From the NCBI RefSeq assembly GCF_020536995.1, contig NC_068362.1, forward strand, positions 1,762,826-1,826,825: a stretch of DNA of 64,000 nucleotides. Reading direction: 5' to 3'. Numbering within the stretch: the first letter of the stretch is position 1; each line of letters opens with the position of its first letter. Made by a program: the position numbers and the translations under genes. Of this stretch, positions 44,266-58,719 are shown in pieces. This DNA is from Dreissena polymorpha (Eukaryota; Mollusca; Bivalvia; Myida; Dreissenidae). Below the pieces are notes generated by a model. That model had not been told where the DNA came from. It made no database searches and was given only the letters and a program-made list of their open reading frames with translations.

Positions 44266-44578
44266 TTGAACATTTGCATTGCAAATTTCTTAAATTTGTG
44301 CAAAAACAGCTATTTGCTAATGAGGAAAAAAGCAGCGAGTCTACTATTAAAAGGTTTTAAGTTTAAAGAAATTTTGATTTCTTTTCATTTAAAGTTGTTT
44401 ATTGCCTATAATATCATTTTTCTGATAATGATATTAAGTGCCTGTCGAAATTGTAATTCGTTCAAGTTGTGCTATAAAATATTATTTTAATAATCTCTAT
44501 TTTGACATTTTGTCTCATGTTGGATTTGTTTTATTTTATTATAGTATTTTAGTGTTTTTTTTATAATTTTAATTGCAG

Positions 44579-44888
44579 AAAGTTGGGGCCAAAAATTTCA
44601 AAGGGTTATGATCATTCGCTCAAATTTTTGGCGACACAGTTCAAGACTTATCCGTTGCACCGGTCTCAGTTTTTCTCTGCATCTCAAACAATTCAAGATA
44701 TAGTCGCTCTGCATTCCGACAAAGCTTCACAACTAGGTAAAACTTTTTTGAACACATTTATTATTTAGAATAGTTTTTGGTTTTATGTTTATAGATCTAG
44801 ATTTTTGTTTTTAAAGTAGTTATGCAATGAGTGTTTAATGATGTTTTTATAACGATTTCTTTACTTCATTTTCAGGTTGACTAGACTA
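44579..44888 (+). CDS. Possible terminal exons of an unrecognised gene
   Basis: A polypyrimidine-rich acceptor (tttaattgcag) precedes 44579. The frame is open to a donor at 44736 (ctag|gtaaaa) and encodes KLGPKISKGYDHSLKFL followed by ATQFKTYPLHRSQFF and a stretch ending DKASQL. The next acceptor (cttcattttcag, ending 44875) continues in phase as G then TGA, which would end the protein. The exon is 158 nt, phase 2 in and 1 out. The residues match no family I know. I cannot find a phase-compatible upstream exon, so this may be chance. Confidence 0.3.
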
Positions 44889-45722
44889 CCAGAATACCAG
44901 TGTGAACAAACATTTTCTGTTTGTTTTTAAGATGTAGAGACAGAACCAGTTTTGTGTACAATTTTGATTTCAGACACTTAAAAATGGAACAGTTCATGTA
45001 TTTTATTAGGTATGACATGTATTGACTAAGAAAGAATCTTTATCATTTAGAATTTGTCTTTGTCGACATTAATTTATGCTGTATGATAGTCACTTTTTTG
45101 CCTTGCTATTTAAAGAGTGACACAAAAAGGAAAGCATTTGCATCTTTAAAGCATAAGTTGTCCTGAATTCTTCTTTTGATCAAAGCTGTCATGTTTTTTT
45201 TTTATTAAAACGTATTAAGTAAATGCTATAACTTTAAATTATTACTTACTGTTTATAAATGTTCTGAATACAATATGAACGGTTCAGTGTGTTTACATTT
45301 AAGTGGCGTAAGCGACATGTCACGCCTACAAAAAAGTAGTTCTCAGTATGTGCGGGACAAAGAAAGCATTGAACGCTGCACAACATAATGATAAATTCAA
45401 ATGTGGGCGGAGTTAAAAAATGATATTAATGGACAGAGCTTAAAAAGTTTTCAGATGCGGCATGCGATAATACTTTAAAATATCAGGGTCTCCAACGTTA
45501 ATGTGAAGTAGTGGCATAATACTATTCAAACATGTCTTTCAAGTAAATTTTTTAATACACGGACATGTTCTGTTAATTTCGCACCAACTTCGTCTGCCAT
45601 TAAAAGAAAGTCAAATTGTTTTGATGATCGTAATCCACTGATGTATTATAATTGGGTAGAGATATGTCAAGGCAATTTTATCAAACTTTAAAAGGTGACT
45701 AAAGTAAATGATTGGATATTAT
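44889..45722. other. AT-rich sequence, nothing recognised
   Basis: No gene or repeat is seen. If the exon at 44579 is real, the first part would be its 3' untranslated region. Confidence 0.4.
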
Positions 45723-47161
45723 CATTTGGCCTGGTACATACATATGTGCGCCAAAAAGATGGTTATTACGGCAACTTGTCAGATCTAAGTGTAAATCGCT
45801 TGTAATACAATGTCATCGCCTTTTATTATTTTGGTATGGGGCGGTATGGGGGCTGAAAATAAGAGTTGTTAAATTATATGCGCAAAAATTAATACATTGA
45901 GTTTTGGGTTTTAGCAGGTCAGGTTTGAAAAAACTTAGCTTTGCCTTGTGAGTTGAGCTGGTTTTGTAATAAAAAAATCAATATTAAGGGCCCGGTGAAA
46001 GAAAAGTATATGTGCTATCTCAATTAATACATTGTTGGCGTTCTGGTTCTGGTCTAGTGTTGGTAACATAATTCGGAAAAAATGTTTGTGATTTATTATC
46101 GTCCATTTACCGGTAGTTCGATTCCTTACCGAGGTTATTTTGAGCTCTTTCCTTTTAACAGGGAATCTTAATATGCTCAGGATATCTGCTATCTGCATGT
46201 TTTTATGATCATCAACACTATCATGGATAACTATTGTGGTTTGCTTATTATAATTTTTTATTCATATCAATAAAATCCGCTAAACAACATCCGCAAGTGT
46301 GAAGGGGGCGTTTCGATTGGCTTGTATTTCAGTCATCATTTTGAAAAGCTTACGCCCATAATTGATGGCCAAGTGTATACACAAACGACTTACACAGTTT
46401 TTATACTATGTAAATTTTACTTTTATTATCATCAAAGCAAATTTGTAGCAATGGCCCAAAAATGGAACAGTCCATCCAGTTAAATATAGCTATACGTAAT
46501 TTTATGAATGAAATGTTTTTACGCTGGTTCTAGTAAAACAGTTGATTTAATTCTATATATATATATAATGTAATTACAATTTCACACCACTGACGTTAGA
46601 GGTATGGATTACCTTATATTTGTTAACGTACTGTTTTCCTACAATATATTAATCGTTAAGTGATGCAAAATGATTACAATTTTGGATGTGTGGGCCATCT
46701 AGGCTGTCTGGTCTGGAGCTACTTACCCTCACGTTGCACTGGAGGAACACACTCCTTTGAAGGTCTGACCGTCATGAATACTCGTCTTATGTAGCGCAGT
46801 GGGCTAGGAACTCCATTCTTGAGATGTCGCTTTGAGATGACTGTTTTGTAATAGTAGCGTTGCCTACCATTGCATGTCCCTTGAAATATTATAACATCCG
46901 CTTGAAGGATACTCTGGTTATCTCAGTATTCCTCAGATCTGATTATATAAGTTGTCGGGAACATTTTTCAGCTCACACATTAAAGGTTCTAAATTGTTAG
47001 GCATTTAAAAAAAGTTTTAAATCACTGAAGGCATGCACGAGTGCAACATAAATGATGTAAACAATTATGATTTGTTCACTCTGAGTGAATGAGCTAGTCT
47101 CGATTGGATTGGCGTCGGTCGAAGGTAAATTTCACAGTTACTATAAACCGAAAAAAGCACT
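45723..47161. repeat. Tandem duplication, copy A (1.44 kb)
   Basis: It starts catttggcctggtacataca and ends aaccgaaaaaagcac. Copy B starts with the same words at 47163. A and B differ by scattered substitutions and small indels. Copy A keeps a short (ta)n at 46550-46569 exactly where copy B carries the Tigger-like insertion. Confidence 0.93.
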
Positions 47162-47998
47162 GCATTTGGCCTGGTACATACATATGTGCGCCAAAAAGAT
47201 GGTTAATACGGTAACTTGTCAGATCTAAGTGTAAATCGCTTGTAAAACAATGTCATCGCCTTTTATTATTTTGTGTATGGGGCGGTATTGGGGCTGAAAA
47301 TAAGAGTTGTTAAATTATATGCGCAAAAATTAATACATTGAGTTTTGGGTTTTAGCAGGTCAGGTTTGAAAAAACTTAGCTTTGCCTTGTGAGTTGAGCT
47401 GGTCTTGTAATAAAAAATCAATATTAAGGGCCCGGTGAAAGAAAAGTATATGTGCTATCTCAATTTATATATTGTTGGCGTTCTGGTTCTGGTCTAGTGT
47501 TGGTTACATAATTCGGAAAAATGTTTGTGATTTATTATCGTACATATACCGGTAGTTCGATTCCTTACCGAGGTTAACTTGAGCTCTTTCCTTTAAACAG
47601 GGAATCTTAATATGCTCAGGATATCTGCTATCTGCATGTTTTTATGATCATCAACACTATCATGGATAACTATTGTGGTTTGCTTATTATAATTTTTTAT
47701 TCATATCAATAAAATCCGCTAAACAACATCCGCAAGTGTGAAGGGGGCGTTTCGATTGGCTTGTATTTCAGTCATCATTTTGAAAAGCTTACGCCCATAA
47801 TTGATGACCAAGTGTATACACAAACGACTCACACAGTTTTTATACTATGTAAATTTTACTTTTATTCTCATCAAAGCAAATTCGTAGCAATGGCCCAAAA
47901 ATGGAACAGTCCATCCAGTTGAATATAGCTATACGTAATTTTATGAATGAAATGTTTTAACGCTGGTTCTAGTAAAACGGTTGATATAATTCTATATA

Positions 47999-49071
<1,073 letters not shown>

Positions 49072-49642
49072 GTAATAACAATTTCACACCACTGACGTTA
49101 GAGGTATGGGCTACCTTATATTTGTTAACGTACTGTTTCCTACAATATATTAATCGTTTAGTGATGCAAAATGATTACAACTCTGGATGTGTGGGCCATC
49201 TAGGCTGTCTGGTCTGGAGCTACTTTCCCTCACGTTGCTCTGAAGGAACACTATCCTTTGAAGGTCTGACCGTCATGAATAATCGTCTGTACGTATCGCA
49301 GTTGGATAGAAACTCCATTCTTGAGATGTTGCTTCGAGATGACAGTTTTGTAATAGTAGCGTTGCCTACCATTGCATGTCCCTTGAAATATTATAACATC
49401 CGCTTGAAGGATACTCGGGTTATCCCAGTATTCCTCAGATCTGGATATCCAAGTTTGTGGGAACATTTTTCAGCTCACACATTAAAGGTTCTAAATTGTT
49501 AAGCATTTAAAAAAAAGTTCACTGAAGGCATGCATGAGTGTAACATAAATGGTGTAAACAAAGATTTGTTCACTCTGAGTGAATGAGCTAGTCTCGATTG
49601 GATCGGTGTCGGTCGAAGGCCAATTTCACTGTAACTATAAAC

Positions 49643-49939
49643 CTAAAAAAGTACCTCAAGCTCATTAACTTGAGTATGAAAGGGGACAATGTGCTTATAT
49701 TGTTTGTATGAAGCTTCCATTCGTAACCCATCTGGGACCAGCCGAGCAAAGTTTAGGTCACAGTTGTTAAAATATGAAATAAGTAACCACTCAATAGCTT
49801 GAGTTTTTACGCGCATATCGTTTTGAAATTGTGTAAAAAGCTGATATCTGTACAATTTCTTTAAAGATCGGATTGTGGTATTTCGCTGAAATTGTGTGCG
49901 TTGGTAGCTAACATGCAAACCTAGCTTATCCTTGCACAC
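49643..49939 (-). other. 98-codon open frame preserved in both duplicate copies, function unknown
   Basis: MCKDKLGLHVSYQRTQF is its start; it contains KKLYRYQLFTQF and VPDGLRMEASYKQY. The same frame is intact at 61704-62000, and the two nucleotide differences I see there (at the TQV and EVLF regions) are synonymous. No domain, signal or splice context is recognised. With so few differences, preservation may be chance. Confidence 0.25.
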
Positions 49940-51452
49940 TTATTTAGATTCAATCGAAACCTTAAACTTTGAAAACCATTTTATGCGAAGTTACCTTGTA
50001 TTATTTGTTAAATTTATAAACGGGTGTACGTTTAATCACATTGAACAATATATGTGATTGTTTACATATTGATACTTTTGTACTGTTTTTTATTAAGTTT
50101 TCACACTGCCGAGTCTTCGTCGTCGTGAACAAGATTGTTTTGATTGGGTTTGGTTGACCATATAAGGCTGATTAAGACGCATTTAAACAGGCTTTCGTTT
50201 CAAACTCATATCTCGTTATGAGTCAGACAACATAATAGCAAACCATTTCTCATACTTTCAGAAAATGTAACTGGCTACTGCAGTACATTTTCAAGGCAAG
50301 GTTTACATACAAATTGTTCGTATTTGATTAAGGATTATCATGTACTAGGTGCGGTTAACAATGTTTAGTTATCAATGCCGCACCTGAATAAGATATAGAT
50401 CTATCAATAATTGAAGACAATCCGAAAAAAACGTAAACTACTTTAATATCGAATACCAATAATAGAGCTTACTCATTAAACAGTAAATTGTAATGTCGAT
50501 GTATCTTAGACAACCAATGTACGTCATATTATCATAAGAGTGGATTTAATAAATGATCGATAGGCTCGATATATTTTAAGATACAAAATGTGAAGTGTGT
50601 TTTGTTATACAATACCAATATATAGTTTTAATTATATAATAAAAACTATGCTTTTAGTTATTCGTTACGAAAATAAAAATAGGAAACACACAGCGGAATT
50701 TTTACGCCAGATGTTTTGAAAAAAATAGATGGATAAAAACATCTGTTATCCAATAGAAACGTATTTACAACACAAATGTCCTTGTTGCTTATTTAGGCGA
50801 ATAGAATAGAAGCATCAGCAATTTTGATATCATTTATATCACTGATTATTGTCCATCAACACAAACCAACCTCAAAGCCGCATATCTGTTTTAATAAATT
50901 TAAAGATAATAATAATCTGCATTTATTTACCCCACATTTATTTGCCTTTTGTAGGATGACTAAGTAAAGCCTTTATTAATTTATTTTTTTGTATCGTTAA
51001 ATAACATTCGAAAGTTCAATCGTGTGTACAAAGAAGATAGTTATCACGGTAACTTTACAGACCAAAGTGTATGAATATTTCTGTAAAAACTCACATGTCA
51101 CACGTTTTGTGCAACAGAGTATATTAGTTGAATTGTGTTGATATGGTACATGGACCTGGTTATCAGACATATTATCTACTTATTAATAGTTCCGGTCAAT
51201 TAATTGTAACATTTGAATACAGTGACATTATAAGCGTGTCAAGTCTGTGTACACTTCATTCATAAAACGCCTCCTCAAAATCTGTGGGGCGCGTAAACCA
51301 CAGCCGCAGTAAAATATGTGTCAATGGGGGGGGGGGGGTTACAAAATATTTAATGCGATGTTTGTGTTTCTACTCAGTTAATCTCCTCGATCTATACGTA
51401 TCTCTAATTGATGGCGATGAATATGGCGCACCAAAGGGGTTGAAACTTTAAC
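49940..51452. other. Duplicated AT-rich sequence without a recognised gene
   Basis: Part of the segmental duplication. A poly-G run is at about 51326-51338, and a distant echo of the 45.7-kb unit (acaaagaagatagttatcacgg) is near 51028. Confidence 0.5.
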
Positions 51453-51610
51453 TTCTGCTCGAGCAGAAAAAAATGCTGCTCGAGCAGCATTTAAATGCTG
51501 CTCGAGCAGCATATTTCTGCTCGAGCAGCAATTTACTGGTCGAGCAGCATTTAAATGCTGCTCGAGCAGCAAAATTCCTGCTCGAGCAGCAATATGCTGC
51601 TCGAGCAGCA
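51453..51610. repeat. Array of the palindrome tgctgctcgagcagca, eight units (copy 1)
   Basis: Eight copies or variants of a 14-16-bp self-complementary word centred on ctcgag, separated by 4-9 A/T bases. Three are imperfect palindromes (for example tctgctcgagcagca, ctggtcgagcagca). Confidence 0.95.
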
Positions 51611-52439
51611 TTTATTTTTAGAATAAGCCATTGACCCCGTCAGCCAATCAAATTAGAGCTTACAAACGGACGACATTAGCTATCTCTACGGAAACGAAAT
51701 AGACCGGTGTAGCGTCAATATTGTCAGATCGTGAGATCTGACGATTTTCACAGTACCCCCCCCCCCGTGATATTGCTCCGATCAGTCGCCGTGAAAAATG
51801 TCAGATTGTTGAAAAATAATATTTAACGCATAGTTGTTTCAATTCAACTTAATTTCGCGTTTTAACAGCTTGCAGTTATTTTCGGACATCTTGTTTTCGG
51901 ACGTTGAACCTAAACACATTGTTCACAACAAAGATATCAAAACAGTAGTTCTAACACCATGCAAACATTTGAATTTTAAAACGATTTTCGTTTAAAATGT
52001 TATATATATCGATGATGTACATGCATTACGTTGTAAAGAAAAATGGTAATGCCTAATTTACAGTCATGAGTGTTGCAGTCTTTTAATACAAAGATATAAC
52101 ATTGATTTAAGAAAATATTTTCAGATTATATATATTATATATATATATTATTTCAGCTTAAAAAAGTTAAAAACTGATTATGATCAGTTCCAGAAATGTA
52201 TAATCCCAATCGGTGTTTTTATCATTATTTTAGCTAATTCACATGTACACTCAATTCAGGAAAACTATTGTATTATATTTCACACAATCATAGTTACCAC
52301 TATCATCATTTATTTAATATGTCAATAAGCTCGATTGGTAATTGTCGGTTCGGCTCGGGTTATGCTTTAAAGTACCCCGTGTACTCTTAAGTATACTTTA
52401 ATGTACCCCGGGTGCGCTAAATATACTTAAACGTACCGT
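51611..52439. other. No gene; palindrome and poly-C tract
   Basis: gtcagatcgtgagatctgac (about 51724-51743) is a near-perfect palindrome followed by a run of C near 51758. The rest is AT-rich, and 52365-52440 has repeated taatgtacccc and tacttaaacgtac words. Confidence 0.5.
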
Positions 52440-53210
52440 TGGTCTGTCTGCCAGTGCAGTCACTCACAAACTTTTCAGTGCTTTATCTCAGAAATTCAAT
52501 ATAAGTTTTCAACATGAAACTTTATGGGTGTATAAATATAGCAGAGGAGAGGTGCCATGCACAAGAAACATAACCCGTCGCTTTCTGAAATAAGAGTTAT
52601 TGCGCTTTGTTGTTTTTGTATGATGTAACTAGGGCTATATCTCAGATACTATACAAGATTTTAACATGAAACTTCATGGGTGTATAATTATCAATTAACG
52701 AGAACCATAACCGTATACTTTCTTACATAACGGTTATTGCCCTTTCTTGTTATTGTTATTTTCTGATGTAACTTTTCAGGGCTATATCTCATTTATAGAA
52801 CCATGCATAAGAACCACAACCCTTCACTTTCTTAAATAAGAGTTATTGCCCTTTGTTGTTTTTGTATGATGTAACTTTTCAGGGCTTTATCTCAGAAACT
52901 ATAAATACAAGATTTCAACATGAAATTTCATGGGTGGATAATTGTCAATGAGAATAAGTGCCATGCACAAGAAACATAACCCTAGTACATATGTACATGT
53001 CTGATGTTACTTTACAGGACTATATCACAGATACTATACACGATTTAAAGATGAAATTTAATGGATGTTAAGATATCAATAAGGAGAGGTGTCATGCACA
53101 AAATCTATAACCCTACACTTTCTTAAATAAGAGTTTTTGCCAATTGTTTTTTTATGTTGTTACTTTTAAATAAGTGAGATAAGAGTACAACCCTTCAAAT
53201 AAACTTTTCT
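52440..53210. repeat. Long-period tandem repeat, about five degenerate units
   Basis: Units share ttatctcagaaactat, caagatttcaacatgaaact, ttcatgggtgtataattatc, catgcacaagaaacataacc, and ctttcttaaataagagttat followed by tgccctttgttgtttttgta. Period is variable, about 105-180 bp. Confidence 0.88.
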
Positions 53211-54593
53211 GTTAGTTCTGCACCCGTCAATAATCAAAATTTATTTGGCGGGGGATATCAATTTAACGAATTTGCTTGTTATTAGTCTAAACGTTGAAAT
53301 AGACTTGACACAACAGACTCATAATTCATCAGTATTATGTTAGCATATCTTTAGTCGGTTACTGGACTAGGGCAAATAAAGTTGAAGTTTATCAGGTGGT
53401 CTAAAAGTCCTCACCGCCTAGCAGATAAGTCTACAAAATATTTTAAAACCGGTTCATGAACATGAAATGATAAGTCATTTACGCCATCGGGATTATTTAT
53501 TTTAAGTCAATATCTTTTTGAAATCTTAAGGCGAGTGAAAAATACACCACTACATAAATAAATATCTAGGTCAATTGTGATTATGTCAAGCAATGATTAT
53601 CATATCAATTATTATCTCCAGAGTTATTCTTTTTTTCTTGCACTTATCATAATCTAACCATCTGCATTATTTTTGCCAATCAGGTTGTTTTGCAATCTGA
53701 GCACCACAATCATCAATATTTTTGTGTGGATATAAAGATGTTATAAAAATTTAGGATTATAAAACCTTAAGTTTTATTGTGCTGTACTTGTTTAGGAGAT
53801 GTGTAATACCAACTGGCTACTTCTGTTTTCAGAACTAAAAGGCACATAAGGATTTTATTAATATTTGTTGAGTTCTCAGATTAATCGAGCCCAAAGCACT
53901 TCCTGCTACAAAAATATATTTTCGAGCAACAACACATATTGATAATATCCATTTTTGCAGGTCTTTACAGTAGAGTGATTGAGTCGCACAGATATGTTTT
54001 CCGCACTCCATGAATCAGAAGTCTGCGTCTCACGACTAGTCTCGATAAACTGAATCATGGGCCTGTCGCAACATTGTGGGATGCTTTTTCATGACCAAAC
54101 AGTCTGGAAATAAAGTAAAAGTCATTCATACTTAACTTAAAAAACAACAACATTTGTTTGCAATAAGAAAAGCATATATTCACTAGATTAAGTGTTCACA
54201 AAAAATACTATTTCTGAAAATAAAATTGCAGGAACGATAGTTTGACAGTGAAAAGTATTCATGTTTTATGCATCATAAATATACACTCACATTAAGACAC
54301 TGAAAAACAACTTTTCATACAAAATAATATAATGGAGCAAAGAGAATGCCTTTTTTCATTATATGACACATTAATAAATTAAAATATGAGTAATCTTCTT
54401 ATTTAACCTTTTTTCAGGGTTATTTGACAAAAGTGGACTCTATAACACAGTTTGATCCTCAGGTTATGATATTACATATGAAATATCATGTCCTTTATAA
54501 ATTAAAAGACAAGGGCTGTTTGTAAAACATGCATGCCCCCCTATATGGGCTATAAGTTGTAGTAGCAGCCATTGTGTGAATACGTTTTTTTGT
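53211..54593. other. AT-rich sequence, nothing recognised
   Basis: No coding sequence or repeat could be supported. Confidence 0.45.
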
Positions 54594-54638
54594 CACGGTG
54601 GTGGTGGTGGTGGCGGTGGCGGTGGTGGTGTAGTAGTA

Positions 54639-54718
<80 letters not shown>

Positions 54719-54732
54719 AAGTAGTAGAAGTA

Positions 54733-54796
<64 letters not shown>

Positions 54797-54856
54797 CAAT
54801 AGTAGAAGTAGTAGCAGCAGCAGCAGCAGCAGCAGTAGCAGTAGTAGTAGTAGTAT
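54594..54856. repeat. (GTA)n/(GTG)n/(GCA)n trinucleotide microsatellite
   Basis: GTG units, then a long GTA array with GAAGTA interruptions, then GCA and GTA. Ser-, Val-, Thr- and Leu-repeat frames through it are artefacts. Confidence 0.96.
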
Positions 54857-54984
54857 GCATTACAAAAATGCAGTTAGTCTTACATTTGGTAAAATTTTAA
54901 TATATTACAAGGGAGGCAAATGCTGTAACAAAAAGAACATGCAAAAACGGTAGTTGTTTCCCTTGTTTCCTTAAAATTCCTTAA

Positions 54985-55215
54985 AATCCCTATTTCCAGT
55001 AACTGTGACCTTCACCTGTGACCTTGACCTTTGACCTAGTGACCTCAAAATCAATAGGGGTAATCTGCTAGTCACGATCAATGTACCTATGAAATTTCAT
55101 GATCCTAGGCCGAAGCGTTCTTGAGTTATCATCTGGAAACTACCTGGTGGACGGACCGACCGACATGAGCAAAGCAATATACCCCCTCTTCTTCGAAGGG
55201 GGGACTAAAAATGCA
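54985..55215 (+). repeat. Long-period element fragment with hairpin end
   Basis: Same family as 15103-15495 in the opposite orientation: cacctgtgaccttgaccttt, gatcctaggccgaagcgttc, ttgagttatcatctggaaac, gacggaccgaccgacatgag, and the terminal hairpin ccccctcttcttcgaagggggg (about 55182-55203). Confidence 0.85.
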
Positions 55216-55489
55216 AGGCTCTAAAAACCAATGCACCAACAGAAAGGTACGATGATTATATTCTACATTCTCCCATTATTTTGTTGAATAAAAGTTAATG
55301 CAGATCTTTACTAAGCAAACTAGAGCTTTGTCACAGACGTGACAAATACCCCCGCGTGCCGCATTGACACAGACAATTTTGCATGCTGTCTTCACAAAAA
55401 AAATAGAATCAAATTTATGGCGATTTTTAAGAATGATAATGCCATTATCATTTATGGCCATTTCGACCTTTGAACTCTTGAATTCTTTA

Positions 55490-56475
55490 GCATGACATGC
55501 AGTCCAAATTTATGGCCATTTTTTTACTTTTGAACTCCAAGTGTGACCTAGGCCTTGGAGTTATCGACATAATTCTTTCGCATGACACATAGTCCAATGA
55601 CTGTGAACAAATGTACCATGTATTTTTTAAATCTCACAATAAATGACATAGTTATGGCCCGGAAAAGATCATTTATGGCCAATTTTGACCTTTGAACTCA
55701 CAGTGTGACCTTGACGTTGCAGATATAGACGTATTTTTTTTGTCCGACACACCGTCCAATAATGGTGAACAAATGTGCCAAATGATTTTAAAATCTCACA
55801 ATGAATGACATAGTTATGGCCTTGACAAGCTCATTTATGGCCTTTTTTTACCTTTGAACTCAAAGTGTGACCTTGAACTTGGAGTTATAGACGTAATTCT
55901 TTCGCGCGACACACCGTCCAATGATGGTGAACAAGTGTGCCAAAGATTTAAAAATCTCACAATGAATGACATAGTTATTGCCCAGACAAGCTCATTTATG
56001 GCCATTTTTAATCTTTGAACTCAAAGTGTGACCTTGACCTTCGAGATACTGAAGTAATTCTTTCGCGCGACACACCGTCCCATGATGGTGAACAAATTTG
56101 CCAAATGATTTTAAAATCTCACAATAAATGATAAAGTTATGGCCCGGACAAGCATTTAACCCTTGAACTCCAAGTGTGACCTTGATCTTGGAGATATTGA
56201 CGTACTTTTTTCACGCAACCCACTGTTCAATGATGGTGAACAAATGTACCAAATTATTTTAAAATCTAGCGATAAATGACAGTTATGGTCCGGACAAACT
56301 TTCGGTTTAAAACACACTAAGTGACCCCGTGACCTAGTTTTTGACCCAGCATGACCCATATTCAAACTTGGCATAAACATCATCAAGATACAACTTGTGA
56401 CCAAGTTTGGTGAAGATCGGATGAAATTTTGGGACAGACCGACAGACCGACCGACAGTACGACAAAGTGACTCTT
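55490..56475. repeat. ~162-bp tandem repeat, about five units, plus terminal block
   Basis: Units contain tttatggccatttttgacct, actcaaagtgtgaccttgac, attctttcgcgcgacacacc and gtccaatgatggtgaacaaa. The array ends in gtgacctagtttttgaccca, accaagtttggtgaagatcg and gacagaccgacagaccgacc, a typical terminal block of these elements. Confidence 0.92.
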
Positions 56476-57289
56476 ATATAGAAATATATTTAGCTAATTT
56501 ATTACCATCAATGCAAACACTCCACAGCTGTTTCCATGGCGCTGTTTGTTGCAAGGTGGCGCTTTGAACTCTGAACTGAATTTTTCCAAGCCATCTTTCA
56601 CAATTTGCGCTCGTTGACACATGAACTGGCTGCAACAAATATTTTGTTGGTAAAAATCAACAAAAATCATGTGCCTATATACTTATGCCGTACTTAATCT
56701 ATCCCAAATTGTTTTGGTAATCAGTTTTCAAACATTTATATATATGTGAATCTATTTTAATCCATCCCAAATTGTTTTGGTAATCAGTTTTCAAACATTT
56801 ATATATATGTGAATCTATTAACACATTATTTGAAACACATAAGTGTGAGAGAAAGGACACAATAATAATACAAGAATGAACTAAGACAGCAAGCTTAAAT
56901 TTATATATAGCCTATCATTTTTAAAGTGTTGGTGGTCATTACAAGTTAATACTTAAGATAAAGATCCAAATGTAGAAAACAAATAAGATTTACAAAGTTT
57001 TTTGAATATCTTGTTTGGTATATTGCCTGATGAATGATAACTGAACTGGCCAAAAAAGCTCCCTAAATGTGACCTTTGATCTCTTGTTAACGCATGCGCT
57101 GCAGCTTCTCTACATGGAGAACATATGTGGTAAGCTATTAAAAATGGCATATTCAATTATCGAATCACAGTTTGGATAAGATCAGAGACACACATAAAAT
57201 GCACATACACCAACTGCTACTGTGACTGCTATATCAAGCAGGTAAGACAAAAAATGAATTACAGCTTTGAACCTTACCAGAACAAATCG
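56476..57289. other. No gene; one 66-bp direct repeat
   Basis: ccatcccaaattgttttggt with aatcagttttcaaacattta and tatatatgtgaatctat occurs at about 56691-56755 and again at 56756-56819. Nothing else is recognised. Confidence 0.7.
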
Positions 57290-58310
57290 AACAAAGCCTT
57301 GTTGTAAACCAAATTTGGTAGCCATAGTCCGAATGGTTTTCAACAAGAAGATTTCTAAAATTTTCACAAAATAGGCGCTTTATAAGCGTTTATTCAACCC
57401 GGGGCAGGGTCAAAGTTGACCCCAGAGGCATAATTTGAACAAACTTGGTAGAGGACTATAAGATGTCACTTCATACCAAATTTTGTAGCCCTAGGCCCAA
57501 TGGTTATGTATAAGAATGATTTTAAAAGTTTACCCTAAGTTTATAAGCATATGTTCAATTTTGTGACCCCCGGGGAAATTTCAAAATTTGACCCCAGGGG
57601 CATAATTTGTATAAACTAAGAAGAGAAATAATACATGTCAATACATACCAAATTTGGTAGCACTATGCCATACAGTTATGGACAAGTAGATTTTTTCAGT
57701 TTTCACAAAATAGGCCTCATATAAGCATATTTTCAAATTTATGACCCTCAGGGCAGGGTCAAACTTGACCCCAGAGGCATAATTTGAACAAACTTGGTAG
57801 AGGACTATAAGATGTCACTACATACCAAATTTGGTAGCCCTAGGCCCAATGGTTATGGACAAAAAGATATGTAAAGTTTTCACAAAATAGACCCTATATA
57901 AGCATATGTTAAATTTTGTGACCCCCGGGGCAGTTTCAAATTTGACCCCAGGGGCATAATTTAAACAAATTTGGTAGAGGACTATTAGATGTCTCTACAT
58001 ACCAAATTTGATAGCACTATGCCCAATGGTTATGGATGAGAAGATTTTGAAAGATTTCACAAAATAGGCATTATATAAGCATACGTTCAATTTTGTTACC
58101 CCAGAGCAGGGTCAAATTTGACCCCAGGCGCATAATTTGAACAAATTTGAAAGAGGTTCACCCAAGGAACATTACTGAGAAATTTCATCAGAATGGATCA
58201 GTAGTTTAGGAGAAGAAGTTGTTTAAAGGAAAAGTTAATGCACGGACGGACGGACACAGAACCATGACATAAGCCCCGCTGGCCTTTGGCCAGTGGAGCT
58301 AAAAATCAAT
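57290..58310. repeat. ~175-bp tandem repeat, five units, plus terminal block
   Basis: Units contain accaaatttggtagcccta, cccaatggttatggac, tttcacaaaataggcc, and ttgaccccaggggcataattt. The right block reads ttcatcagaatggatcagta, cacggacggacggacacaga, and a hairpin gctggcctttggccagtgg before agctaaaaatc. Confidence 0.93.
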
Positions 58311-58719
58311 TAAGGAAGGGAGGGAGCACCCCTCCCTAACCCAACCATAAAGGCCCCTGGGCATCTGAAATATGATCACAAGCACTAATAATCATATAAT
58401 AATGATAAAACCCGGTCACCACTGTCGATAAATTGGAAATTGTTATGATTGTGAGATATAATGTAAACATTCGCATACAGATCAATCTTTTTTCTTCAAG
58501 CCCAACACAAAATAACAATGCAAAATTAAAGTTATAAAGGTTTTCAATGGGAACAAATAGGGTATTTATCTGGACATTTGAAACGTTGAAATACATGAAA
58601 ATATCATCAAACAACTTAAATGTACTTCATTGTTAAAATAAGTTTTTCTTGATTTTTCTCCAAACTTTACACAAATATGGGTGATTTCAAATATATTGAA
58701 CTAGAAATATATTGAACTA

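Noticed and set aside
51453-51610. CRISPR-like array of short palindromes
   Set aside because: The palindromes are 14-16 bp with 4-9-bp A/T spacers, far from repeat-spacer dimensions, and are duplicated as a block.
54495-54953. Ser-, Val-, Thr- and Leu-repeat proteins
   Set aside because: Microsatellite translations on both strands.
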